A stretch of 64,000 bases of DNA from Rugosimonospora acidiphila. GTDB lineage: Bacteria > Actinomycetota > Actinomycetes > Mycobacteriales > Micromonosporaceae. The notes beneath the pieces are model-generated. The model was not told where the DNA came from and did no database searches. It saw nothing but the letters and a program-made list of their open reading frames with translations. Positions within the stretch are counted from its first letter, which is position 1. Every line of letters starts with the position of its first letter. The stretch covers positions 465,822 to 529,821 of the forward strand of contig NZ_BAABJQ010000003.1 of the NCBI RefSeq assembly GCF_039543385.1, given 5' to 3'. Position numbers and translations under genes: made by a program. Below are positions 8,046 to 15,875 of this stretch, piece by piece.

Positions 8046-9637
8046 CGACCCTCCAGGATCTCCGTCGCCGGATTGAAGTAGTCCGCCTCGTGCCGAGCCA
8101 CCCCGTCAAGGCCGCGCCCACCATCGGCCGGGCGCCGCATGATGCCGAACGTGCCCGCCCCGATCGCCTCCAGCAGCCCGTCATCGACGATGCGGCGCAG
8201 CAACGCCACCGACTCCTCCAGCACCAGCCGCGCCCGCCGCTGCACGAACCCGCCGGGTGCCGGCACGAAATCCTCACCCAGGCCGCCACACGCCCCCAGC
8301 ACGTACCGCACATTGGACAGCGCCGTGTCCCGATCCGACAACCACGGCGTCACCACCGCCTCGGTCATCATCCCCACCAGCAGAATGCTCTGACCCGTCA
8401 GCACCCCGCACAGATTGAAGAAACCGTCCAGCAAATTGCCCCGGAACACGTCCCCGGTCATGTGCTTGGTCGGCGGCATCCACTTCAACGGCGCCTTCGG
8501 GAACAACTCCCGGGCCAGCAACGCGTGCGCCAACTCCAACCGGAACGAATCCGGCACCTCCGGGTTGATCTCGAACGCGTGCCCCAACCCCAACTGCCAA
8601 TCCGCCAACCCCGCCTCCTTGGCGAAGTACTCGTTCAGCAGCTGCGACACCGTCACCGTGTGCGCCTCATCCACCGCGTCCGCGGTGGTCAGATAATTGT
8701 CCTCACCGGTGTTGATGATGATCCCCGCCCGGGCATGGACCTGCCGGGAAAACCGCTGATCCACGAACGTGCGCACCGGATTGATATCGCGGAACAAAAT
8801 GCCGTACATGCTGTCGTTCAACATCATGTCCAGCCGTTCCAACCCGGCCAACGTCGCGATCTCCGGCATGCACAGCCCCGACGCGTAATTCGTCAACCGC
8901 ACATACCGGCCCAACTCCCGCGACGTCTCATCCAACGCCGCCCGCATCAGCCGGAAATTCTCCTGCGTCGCGTACGTACCCGCGAACCCCTCCCGGGTCG
9001 CCCCCTCCGGCACATAATCCAGCAACGACTGCCCCGTCGACCGGATCACCGCTATCACATCCGCCCCGGCCCGGGCCGCCGCCTGCGCCTGCGGAATGTC
9101 CTCGTAAATGTCGCCCGTCGCCACGATCAGATAAATCCACGGCCGGCTCGACCCGCCCGGCGCAGCGCCAGGCGAGCCGTGACCCGGGCCGGCCGCCCCG
9201 AACCGGGCGATCAACCGCTCCCGCTCCGCCCGACGCCGATCGATCTGCCGGAACCCCCGCGCCACCGAACGCCGCGCCGAACGCCGCGCCGCCGTGGCCG
9301 CCGACCCCGACGGCACCTCGAACCGCACCGACCCCGCCGCCGCCTTCTGCGCCAGCAACGTCAGATCATCCATGCCCGACGACGCCAGCGCGTGAAACGC
9401 CGGCACCGCCACCCCATGCCCCAACCCCACATCCGCGACCACCGCGTCGACCAGCCGGTTCACCCACGGAATGCCATCCGGATCGGCCCCCGCCACCCCG
9501 GCCAGACGCAACACGGCCCGCTCCACCGCGACCGTCGTATGCCCCCGGGCCAACTCGACCACCGGCCGACCGGCCCGCCGCGCCAACTGCCGGGCCAGGC
9601 GCACCTGCGCCCGATCCAGATCAAGCTTGCTCGCCAT
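8042..9637 (-). CDS. kamD: Lysine 5,6-aminomutase alpha subunit
   Basis: KamD is the TIM-barrel subunit that binds substrate and adenosylcobalamin with KamE. At 531 residues it matches the family length. Conserved stretches are SSGMDDLTLLAQKAAAGSVR near residue 90, VATGDIYEDIPQAQAAARAG, DVIAVIRSTGQSLLDYVPEG, NDSMYGILFRDIN, and GIIINTGEDNYLTTADA. PLKWMPPTKHMTGD and an FNLCGVLTGQSI segment lie further on. The ATG start overlaps the end of the amidohydrolase gene by 17 bp, and the stop overlaps kamE. A short glycine- and proline-rich insertion near residues 155-170 looks like a surface loop. Confidence 0.94.
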   Translation of the reverse strand: MASKLDLDRAQVRLARQLARRAGRPVVELARGHTTVAVERAVLRLAGVAGADPDGIPWVNRLVDAVVADVGLGHGVAVPAFHALASSGMDDLTLLAQKAAAGSVRFEVPSGSAATAARRSARRSVARGFRQIDRRRAERERLIARFGAAGPGHGSPGAAPGGSSRPWIYLIVATGDIYEDIPQAQAAARAGADVIAVIRSTGQSLLDYVPEGATREGFAGTYATQENFRLMRAALDETSRELGRYVRLTNYASGLCMPEIATLAGLERLDMMLNDSMYGILFRDINPVRTFVDQRFSRQVHARAGIIINTGEDNYLTTADAVDEAHTVTVSQLLNEYFAKEAGLADWQLGLGHAFEINPEVPDSFRLELAHALLARELFPKAPLKWMPPTKHMTGDVFRGNLLDGFFNLCGVLTGQSILLVGMMTEAVVTPWLSDRDTALSNVRYVLGACGGLGEDFVPAPGGFVQRRARLVLEESVALLRRIVDDGLLEAIGAGTFGIMRRPADGGRGLDGVARHEADYFNPATEILEGR

Positions 9638-11168
9638 CGAAGATCACCTCACCGCGTAGCACCGTCCGGCGGCACACCGGCAACGCCGGCTCCGGCTCCT
9701 CCGCCTGCGAACTCAGCAACGCCGGCAACCCGCCGGACACCCCCGCCGCGTCCCACACCGCGAACGTGGCCGGCGCACCCGGTGACAGCACACCGTCCTC
9801 ATCCCGGCGCACCGCCCGCCAACCACCCCGGGTATGCGCCGCGAACGCCGTACGCACCCCCACCCGGTACACCGGGTTGTGATGAAGCATCGCCGCCCGC
9901 ACCGTCCCCCACGGATCCAACGGCGTCACCGGCGAATCCGAACCGAAAGCCAACGACACCCCCACCCCCGCCAACGCCCCGATCGGATTCGCCGCCATCG
10001 ACCGGGCAGCCCCCAACCGCTGCGCGTACATCCCATGCTCCCCGCCCCACAACCGGTCGAACGCCGGCTGCATGCTGGCCACCACCCCGAACGACACCAA
10101 CCCCGCGATCAGCTGCTTGTCCACGATCTCCACATGCTCCACCCGGTGCCGAGCCTCCCGGATCGCGTCCACCCCCACCTGCGCCGCCGCCAACCCGAAA
10201 CCCGCCAGCACCGTCGCGATCGCCCGATCCCCGATCGCGTGGAACCCGCCCTGCACCCCCAGCCGCGTGCAGTCCACCAGATGCCCCGCGACCTGATCCG
10301 CCGTCAGGTACCCATGCCCGCACGTGTCCGCGTCCACGTACCGCACCCGCAGATGCGCCGTCTGCGACCCCAGCGCCCCGTCCGCGTACAGATCACCACC
10401 GGCACCCACCGCACCCAACTCCCGCGCCTTACCGGCCGCGCCCAACTCCCCCCAGTACCCGTACACCTCCGGCAAACCCCGCCCACCCAACGCCAACACG
10501 CTGGTGAAATCCTCCTCACTGGAGGTACCGGGCCCACCGCACTCATGCACCGCCGCGATCCCCAACGACGCCGCCCGCCGCAACGCCGCCGTCTGCGCCT
10601 CCCGCCGCGCCGACACCGACAACGAACCCAACGCCACCTCACGCACCGCGTGATGCGCGTCCTGACGCAACCACCCCCGCGCGTTCCAACCCAGCAAGGA
10701 CGGGTCCGCCACCGCCAACAACGCCGTCGACACCACCGCCGAATGCACACTGGCCTGCGACAGGTACACCCGCCGACCACCCGCCGCCCGATCCAACTCC
10801 GGCGCCGAGGGAGGCTCCCGCACCGGCCACCCCGACTCGTCCCAACCGTGCCCGATCACCACGGCATCACCCGGCAACCCCGCCGCGAACTCCGACACCC
10901 GGCGCAACACCTCCGCCGCCGAGGACACCCCCGACAGATCAAGGCCCAACAGCGCCATCCCGGTACTGGTGGCATGCACATGCGCGTCCACGAACGCCGG
11001 AGTGACCAGCGAACCGGCCAGATCAACCACCCGATCGGCGGACGGCTCGTCACCGGCCTCACCCAACCAGGCGATGCGCCCATCGCGCACCAACACAGCG
11101 GTAGCCCGAGGATCGGCCGGACTGTAGACACGGCCGTTGCGGTACAAGGTACTTGGGGTCATACCCAT
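9621..11168 (-). CDS. YtcJ-type amidohydrolase within the lysine operon
   Basis: This 515-residue protein belongs to the amidohydrolase 3 (YtcJ-like) branch of metal-dependent hydrolases. The metal-binding motif VDAHVHAT lies near residue 60; HECGGPG and GFHAIGDRAI follow, and later come RHRVEHVEIV and the aspartate in AFGSDSPVTPLDPW. The substrate is not known. It starts in a TGATG overlap with the kdd stop and runs 17 bp into kamD, so it is part of the kam operon. It is not a standard member of the anaerobic lysine pathway. It might hydrolyse an N-acylated or lactam form of a diamino acid, but that is speculation. The family is often secreted or cytosolic; no signal peptide is seen. Confidence 0.82.
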   Translation of the reverse strand: MGMTPSTLYRNGRVYSPADPRATAVLVRDGRIAWLGEAGDEPSADRVVDLAGSLVTPAFVDAHVHATSTGMALLGLDLSGVSSAAEVLRRVSEFAAGLPGDAVVIGHGWDESGWPVREPPSAPELDRAAGGRRVYLSQASVHSAVVSTALLAVADPSLLGWNARGWLRQDAHHAVREVALGSLSVSARREAQTAALRRAASLGIAAVHECGGPGTSSEEDFTSVLALGGRGLPEVYGYWGELGAAGKARELGAVGAGGDLYADGALGSQTAHLRVRYVDADTCGHGYLTADQVAGHLVDCTRLGVQGGFHAIGDRAIATVLAGFGLAAAQVGVDAIREARHRVEHVEIVDKQLIAGLVSFGVVASMQPAFDRLWGGEHGMYAQRLGAARSMAANPIGALAGVGVSLAFGSDSPVTPLDPWGTVRAAMLHHNPVYRVGVRTAFAAHTRGGWRAVRRDEDGVLSPGAPATFAVWDAAGVSGGLPALLSSQAEEPEPALPVCRRTVLRGEVIFDGEQA

Positions 11169-12253
11169 CAGTCTGACGCCGCCGGCGAACCAACGACGCA
11201 ACCCCCCACCGGCGCGCCGAACCCGACCGGCACCCGATCCGGCCACAACCGCCGCCCGAACAACCCCGCCACCCCCGGCACCGTACGCACCAGCTCCAGC
11301 GCGTACCCCGCATGACCCGGCACGTACCCGTTCCCGATCAGCATCGTCACGTCCGCCGCCAACCCCTCCGCGCCCAACGCCGCCGCCGAGAACGACGTCG
11401 CCATGCTGAAGAACACCACCGTGCCCCCCGCCGCGGCGGCCAGCACCGCCCCGTGCTCGCAGCCCGGCACGTCCACGCACACCACCACCACATCCACCGG
11501 CTCGCCGACCGCCGCGGCCAGGCCCACCGGATCCCGGGCATCGGCCACCACCACCCGATCCGCCAACCCCGACCCGCGCAGCAACCCCGCCTCACGCTCA
11601 TCCGGCACCACGCCCACGGTCAGCGCCGCACCCGCCCGCCGCGCCGCCGCCAGCGACAGGCACCCGCTCTTACCCGCCCCGCCCAGCACCGCCACCCGAG
11701 GCCGCTCATACCCGGCCACCACCCGTGCCGTCAACGCCGGCGCCCCACACACGTCCAACACCGCCAGCGCCAACGCGGCGTCCAGATCCGCCGGCAGCAC
11801 CGCCGCCACCGACCGGCCGAACAGGATCGCGTGACCACTGCACGGCACCTGCTCCGTCAGGCCGTCCCATCCGACCAGCCCGTCGCCGACCACCAGCGGC
11901 GTCAACGTCAGCGACACCAGCGTGGCCACCCGGTCGCCCGGCACCAGTCCCAGCGGCGAATCCGGCCCGACCTCCTGCACCGTGCCGATCAGCATGCCGC
12001 CCGAGCCGGTCACCGGATTGTGCATCTTGCCCCGTGAGGTGATGATCTCCAGCACCTCCGCCCGCACCGCGTCACCGTCGCCACCGTGCTTCTCCGACAA
12101 CTGCCGGAAACTGGCCGCGTCCAGATTGAGCCGCTCCACCGCGACCCGCACCTCGTCCCGGCCGACCGCCGGCGACGCGTCCAACCGGCTCGCCGCCTGC
12201 GGCAACACGCCCGCCGGCTCGATCACCCGATGCAACCCGATAGCTGAGGTCAT
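11168..12253 (-). CDS. kdd: L-erythro-3,5-diaminohexanoate dehydrogenase
   Basis: Kdd oxidatively deaminates 3,5-diaminohexanoate to 5-amino-3-oxohexanoate with NAD(P)+. The 361-residue protein carries the family segment ITSRGKMHNPVTGSGGMLIG near residue 75 and a GroES-like VGPDSPLGLVPGDRVATL. A Rossmann core (VAVLGGAGKSGCLSLAAARR, near residue 190) follows. It is the first gene of the minus-strand operon. A GAGGGG-type RBS precedes the ATG, and the gene is separated from the divergent kamA by a 174-bp regulatory region. Confidence 0.92.
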   Translation of the reverse strand: MTSAIGLHRVIEPAGVLPQAASRLDASPAVGRDEVRVAVERLNLDAASFRQLSEKHGGDGDAVRAEVLEIITSRGKMHNPVTGSGGMLIGTVQEVGPDSPLGLVPGDRVATLVSLTLTPLVVGDGLVGWDGLTEQVPCSGHAILFGRSVAAVLPADLDAALALAVLDVCGAPALTARVVAGYERPRVAVLGGAGKSGCLSLAAARRAGAALTVGVVPDEREAGLLRGSGLADRVVVADARDPVGLAAAVGEPVDVVVVCVDVPGCEHGAVLAAAAGGTVVFFSMATSFSAAALGAEGLAADVTMLIGNGYVPGHAGYALELVRTVPGVAGLFGRRLWPDRVPVGFGAPVGGCVVGSPAASD

Positions 12254-12354
12254 TCCGCCGCCCCTCGAACGTCGCCACGATGGGCGCCGATCATCTCAAA
12301 TCCGCGCCGAGCGTCCGAAACTTTGCCGCACGATCGTCACAAACGAAAAGACTT

Positions 12355-12378
12355 CCTGTACCTTGAAGTGGTAACAGG
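12355..12378. promoter_or_regulatory. Imperfect inverted repeat in the kdd-kamA divergent region
   Basis: CCTGTACC (12355-12362) and GGTAACAGG (12370-12378) form a near-palindrome with one unpaired base and a 7-base centre. It lies 50 bases before kamA and about 100 bases before kdd, where an operator controlling both directions would be expected. No regulator gene is adjacent, so the assignment is tentative. Confidence 0.4.
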
Positions 12379-12427
12379 ATATCTTCCACCTCCGTCTGGT
12401 CAACCGGGCCAAGTCGAGGGAGGCACC

Positions 12428-13840
12428 GTGGCCATCACCCACTCACCGACAGCCGTGATCGCTCCACCCCGCCCCGCCCCGGCGAGCTCCGGCGCCGGCC
12501 AACCCCACGAGTACCGCCGCCGCGAACTCGTCGAACCCGACTGGACCCGACTGCCCGGCTGGCGCCACGTCACCCGGCAGGAATGGGAATCCGCCCAGTG
12601 GCAACGCGCCCACTGCGTCAAGAGCGTCCGCGGCCTGCGCGACGTCTACGGCGACCTGATCGAGGAACGGTTCTACGCCGACCTGGAAGCCGACCAGCGC
12701 ACCAACGCCACCATGTCCATGCTGGTACCACCCCAGATGATCAACACCATGGTGCCCCACACCGTCCCCGACATCCACCGGCTCTACGCCGACCCCGTGC
12801 GCCGCTACATGCTGCCCGTCGCCTCCGACCGGCGCACCGACTGGCCCAGCCACCCCTACGCCACCCGCGACTCCCTGCACGAGCACGACATGTGGGTCGC
12901 CGAAGGGCTCACCCACCGCTACCCCACCAAGGTGCTCGCCGAACTGCTCTCCACCTGCCCCCAGTACTGCGGCCACTGCACCCGCATGGACCTGGTCGGC
13001 AACTCCACCCCGGCGGTCAAGAAGCTGCGGCTGACCCCACGCCCCACCGACCGGTACGACGGAATCATCAGCTACCTGCGCACCCACCCCGGAGTCCGCG
13101 ACGTCGTCGTCTCCGGCGGCGACGTCGCCAACGTGCCCTGGCGTCACCTGGAAACCTTCCTCACCCGGCTGCTGGCCATCGACACCGTCCGCGACATCCG
13201 CCTGGCCACCAAGGCGCTCATGGGCCTACCCCAGCACTGGCTGCAACCCGACGTCGTCGAGGGCCTCGGCCGGGTCGCCACCATCGCCGCCCAGCGTGGC
13301 GTCAACCTCGCCATCCACACCCACATCAACCACGTCAACTCGCTGACCCCGCTGGTCGCCCGCGCCGCGCAGACCGCCCGGCAGGTCGGCGTGCGCGACG
13401 TGCGCAACCAGGGCGTGCTCCTGCGCGGGGTCAACGCCAGCGGCCTCGACCTGCTCGAACTGTGCTTCGCGCTGCAGGGCGAGGCCGGCATCCTGCCGTA
13501 CTACTTCTACATGTGCGACATGATCCCCGGCGCCGAGCACTGGCGGGTCGCCGTGTGGCAGGCGCAGGACCTCCAGCACGACATCATGGGATACCTGCCC
13601 GGATACGCCACCCCGCGCATCGTGTGCGACGTACCCTTCGTCGGTAAGCGCTGGGTACACATGCTCACCGAGTACGACCGGGAGCACGGCATCTCGTACT
13701 GGACGAAGAACTACCGCACCTCGATCGAGCGCGACGACGCCGACGCGCTCGTCCGTCGGTATCCCTACTACGACCCGATCGACACCCTGCCCCCGTCCGG
13801 GCAACGGTGGTGGCGCAAGCAGGAGTGTCACGTCGACTGA
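12428..13840 (+). CDS. kamA: KamA-family radical SAM aminomutase (probable lysine 2,3-aminomutase)
   Basis: The expected reaction is L-lysine to L-beta-lysine using SAM, a [4Fe-4S] cluster and PLP. The cluster motif CPQYCGHC (C-x3-C-x2-C) lies at about residues 177-184. Substrate-carboxylate and amine-binding aspartates known from clostridial KamA have counterparts in CDMIPGAEHWR and IVCDVPFVGK. The lysine of the latter aligns with the PLP lysine, although the usual glycine-rich PGGGGK is replaced by PFVGK. At 470 residues it is longer than the 416-residue clostridial enzyme. The GTG start is set by GAGGGAGG at 12416-12423; the frame extends 35 codons further without an RBS. It is divergent from the kdd-kamDE operon. 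Confidence 0.85.
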   Translation: MAITHSPTAVIAPPRPAPASSGAGQPHEYRRRELVEPDWTRLPGWRHVTRQEWESAQWQRAHCVKSVRGLRDVYGDLIEERFYADLEADQRTNATMSMLVPPQMINTMVPHTVPDIHRLYADPVRRYMLPVASDRRTDWPSHPYATRDSLHEHDMWVAEGLTHRYPTKVLAELLSTCPQYCGHCTRMDLVGNSTPAVKKLRLTPRPTDRYDGIISYLRTHPGVRDVVVSGGDVANVPWRHLETFLTRLLAIDTVRDIRLATKALMGLPQHWLQPDVVEGLGRVATIAAQRGVNLAIHTHINHVNSLTPLVARAAQTARQVGVRDVRNQGVLLRGVNASGLDLLELCFALQGEAGILPYYFYMCDMIPGAEHWRVAVWQAQDLQHDIMGYLPGYATPRIVCDVPFVGKRWVHMLTEYDREHGISYWTKNYRTSIERDDADALVRRYPYYDPIDTLPPSGQRWWRKQECHVD

Positions 13841-13871
13841 CCCGGTCGGGTCGACCCAACCTTTTCCCAGC

Positions 13872-13910
13872 CCCTGAGGCCCGGCCGATCTGGCCGGGCC
13901 TCAGGGTGTT
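13872..13910. terminator. Bidirectional terminator between kamA and the TetR gene
   Basis: Fifteen-base perfect arms (13872-13886 and 13892-13906) enclose a 5-base loop, followed by TGTT on the plus strand. It lies 31 bases after the kamA stop and about 95 bases beyond the TetR stop on the other strand, so it can serve both. Confidence 0.75.
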
Positions 13911-14003
13911 TCGGTGAAACTCCTTTTTGCTTTTGACCTTTGAGGTCGGTGGACATCGGGGTCACACTCCCTACGGCATCCTAGGACGCTAGGTTGTGAT
14001 CGA

Positions 14004-14555
14004 TCAGGCGCCGGAGCGCAGTCCGGCGACCACGACATCGACCAGCCGGCCGAAGCTCTCGTCCAGATCCTCCCGGTACCCGAACCCGCCGGCCGCCTCC
14101 AGCACCGCGAAGCCGTGCACGCTGGAGCGCAGGATTCTGGCCGCGTGGATCGCCTCCGCCCCCTCCAGCCGGTAGCCCCTCAGCACCGCGAGCACGACGG
14201 CGAGCAGGTCCTCCCGGCGTCCGGCCGCCGGGGGCGGCGCGACCAGCAGTCCCGCCCGGTTCGGGAACTCCACCAGGTACGCCCGGTACGCCCCCATCAA
14301 CGCCCGCACCGCCTCGTCGCCGGACACCCCGATCACCGCCTGACGGACCCGGTCCGACAGGCCCGCGATCCCCTCGCCGGCCACCCGCTCACGCAGATCC
14401 GGCAGCCCGGCCACGTGCTTGTACAGCGACGGCGTGGCCACCCCCGCCGCCTCGGCCACCCGGGCCAGCGTCAACCCGTCCAGGCCCGACTGATCCACGA
14501 TCGACAGCCCCAGCTCCACTACCTTGTCCACGGTCAGGCCTGCGCGCCGAGGCAT
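14004..14555 (-). CDS. TetR family transcriptional regulator
   Basis: The N-terminal helix-turn-helix reads LTLARVAEAAGVATPSLYKHV at about residues 28-48. The C-terminal ligand domain is of the WHG (TetR_C_33) type, with a HGFAVLEAAGGFG motif near residue 150. The ATG at 14555 is preferred because GGAGGA lies six bases upstream; a GTG two codons earlier is possible. A perfect palindrome, the probable operator, lies 26 bp upstream in the region shared with the divergent histidine phosphatase gene. The regulator probably represses itself and perhaps that neighbour; its ligand is unknown. Confidence 0.9.
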   Translation of the reverse strand: MPRRAGLTVDKVVELGLSIVDQSGLDGLTLARVAEAAGVATPSLYKHVAGLPDLRERVAGEGIAGLSDRVRQAVIGVSGDEAVRALMGAYRAYLVEFPNRAGLLVAPPPAAGRREDLLAVVLAVLRGYRLEGAEAIHAARILRSSVHGFAVLEAAGGFGYREDLDESFGRLVDVVVAGLRSGA

Positions 14556-14580
14556 CCGCACTCCTCCAGAGATCCGGTAC

Positions 14581-14597
14581 GGCTAACAATGTTAGCC
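14581..14597. promoter_or_regulatory. Palindromic operator for the TetR regulator
   Basis: GGCTAACA-A-TGTTAGCC is a perfect 8-1-8 palindrome between the divergent TetR and histidine phosphatase genes. WHG-domain TetR proteins commonly bind AACA/TGTT palindromes of this form close to their own promoter. Confidence 0.7.
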
Positions 14598-14663
14598 TAA
14601 CGGCTATCGCCTGTGTCACAAGAGGGGGCCTCTCGCCGACGCCAGATTTGCCGGTATCCGACA

Positions 14664-15254
14664 ATGGACGACGTGGGTGACATCATTTTGATCCGGCACG
14701 GCCAGACCGAGTGGAGCGCGAACGGGCGGCACACGTCGTACACCGACCTGCCCCTGACGCCCGATGGCGAACGGGAGGCCGAGGCCCTGCGCCCGGGGCT
14801 TGCCGGCCGGCGGATCGGCGCCGTGCTGTCCAGCCCGCTACGCCGAGCGCGGCGCACCGCCGAACTGGCCGGGCTGACGGTCACCGAGACCTCCGACGAC
14901 CTGGCCGAGTGGAACTACGGCGCGTACGAGGGGATCACCTCGAAGCAGATCCACGAGGGGCGCCCCGACTGGAGCCTGTGGCGCGACGGCTGCCCCGAGG
15001 GCGAGTCGCCGGAGCAGGTCGGCGCGAGGATGGACCGGGCCCTGGCCCGGGCCCGCGAGCTGGCGGCCGGGGACGACGACGTGGTACTCGTCGGGCACGG
15101 CCACTCGCTGCGGGTGTGCGGCGCCCGCTGGATCGGCCTGGACGCCTCGCACGGCGCCGGCCTGCTGCTGAGCACCGCCACCGTCTCGGCGCTCGGCTTC
15201 GAGCACCACCTGCCCGCGATCGTGCTCTGGAACGCGCCGGTCGGCGCCGCCTGA
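14664..15254 (+). CDS. Histidine phosphatase family protein
   Basis: This 196-residue protein carries the RHG signature in IILIRHGQTEWSANGRHT near its N-terminus, with the phosphohistidine. It also has SSPLRRARRTAELAG, the conserved glutamate region EWNYGAYEGIT, and the second catalytic histidine in VVLVGHGHSLRV. The family includes phosphoglycerate mutase-like enzymes and broad acid phosphatases; the substrate is unknown. The start is uncertain: an in-frame GTG at 14613 and a GTG at 14673 are alternatives, and none has a convincing RBS. The gene is divergent from the TetR regulator and shares its operator region. Confidence 0.86.
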   Translation: MDDVGDIILIRHGQTEWSANGRHTSYTDLPLTPDGEREAEALRPGLAGRRIGAVLSSPLRRARRTAELAGLTVTETSDDLAEWNYGAYEGITSKQIHEGRPDWSLWRDGCPEGESPEQVGARMDRALARARELAAGDDDVVLVGHGHSLRVCGARWIGLDASHGAGLLLSTATVSALGFEHHLPAIVLWNAPVGAA

Positions 15255-15279
15255 GACCTCGGCCTGGGCCCGCCGCGAA

Positions 15280-15726
15280 CTACCGGCCGACCGGCGCGGC
15301 CCGGCCCTCGTACGGCGTGGACAGCACCACCGTCGTGCGGGTGGTCACGTTCACCGCGGTGCGGATCTCCTGCAGCAGCCGCTCCAGGTCGCTCGGGCTC
15401 TTGACCCGCACCAGCAGCAGGTAGAAGTCCTCCCCCGCGACCGAGTAGCAGGACTCGATCTCGGGCAGCCCGGACAGCCGCTCCGGCGCGTCGTCGGGCG
15501 CCGCCGGGTCGATCGGCCGGATCGCCACGAACGCGGTCAGCGGCAGCCCGATGGCCTCATAGTCGATCCGCGCCGCGTACCCCTTGATCACGCCGCGCTG
15601 CTCCAGCCGGCGGACTCGCTGGTGCACCGCCGACACCGACAGCCCGACCCGCTCGGCCAGGTCGGTGTACGACAGCCGGCCGTCCCCGGACAGCGCGGTC
15701 AGAATCGCGCGGTCGATCGCCTCCAC
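15280..15726 (-). CDS. Lrp/AsnC family transcriptional regulator
   Basis: The GTG start gives 148 residues, the usual Lrp/AsnC length. The N-terminal winged helix contains LTALSGDGRLSYTDLAERVGLS and then SAVHQRVRRLEQRGVIKGY. The C-terminal RAM ligand-binding domain includes LPEIESCYSVAGEDFYLLLVR. The frame extends 33 codons further, but that extension is arginine- and alanine-rich. A TAGGTT box lies exactly 7 bases before the GTG, supporting a leaderless start. It is divergent from the MFS transporter and may respond to an amino acid and control that transporter; this is inferred from position only. Confidence 0.9.
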   Translation of the reverse strand: MEAIDRAILTALSGDGRLSYTDLAERVGLSVSAVHQRVRRLEQRGVIKGYAARIDYEAIGLPLTAFVAIRPIDPAAPDDAPERLSGLPEIESCYSVAGEDFYLLLVRVKSPSDLERLLQEIRTAVNVTTRTTVVLSTPYEGRAAPVGR

Positions 15727-15733
15727 GGCGAAG

Positions 15734-15739
15734 AACCTA
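15734..15739 (-). promoter_or_regulatory. Leaderless-type -10 box, Lrp/AsnC gene
   Basis: TAGGTT on the minus strand ends 7 bases before the GTG at 15726, with no RBS between. Confidence 0.5.
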
Positions 15740-15875
15740 CCCGCCCCCGCGCCGCCGCGCGGACGCCCCCCGGCGGCGCCCGCCTCCGCCAGCCGCCGAC
15801 CTCCTGGTTTGCCGATTCGCGGCATCGGGAAGCCAAAGATCGGCTACGGCCGCGGCATGACATGGGGAGCGTGAC

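Noticed and set aside
5373..8081. Open frame of about 900 codons on the plus strand across the kam genes
   Set aside because: It is antisense to kal, kamE and the MutL-like gene, has low-complexity Pro/Arg/Thr composition and no domain or RBS.
8090..10507. Open frame of about 800 codons opposite kamD and the amidohydrolase
   Set aside because: Antisense shadow; the minus-strand frames carry the family motifs.
13935..13947. Short palindrome GACCT-TTG-AGGTC near the kamA terminator
   Set aside because: A 5-bp arm is too short to assign a function and it lies between convergent genes.
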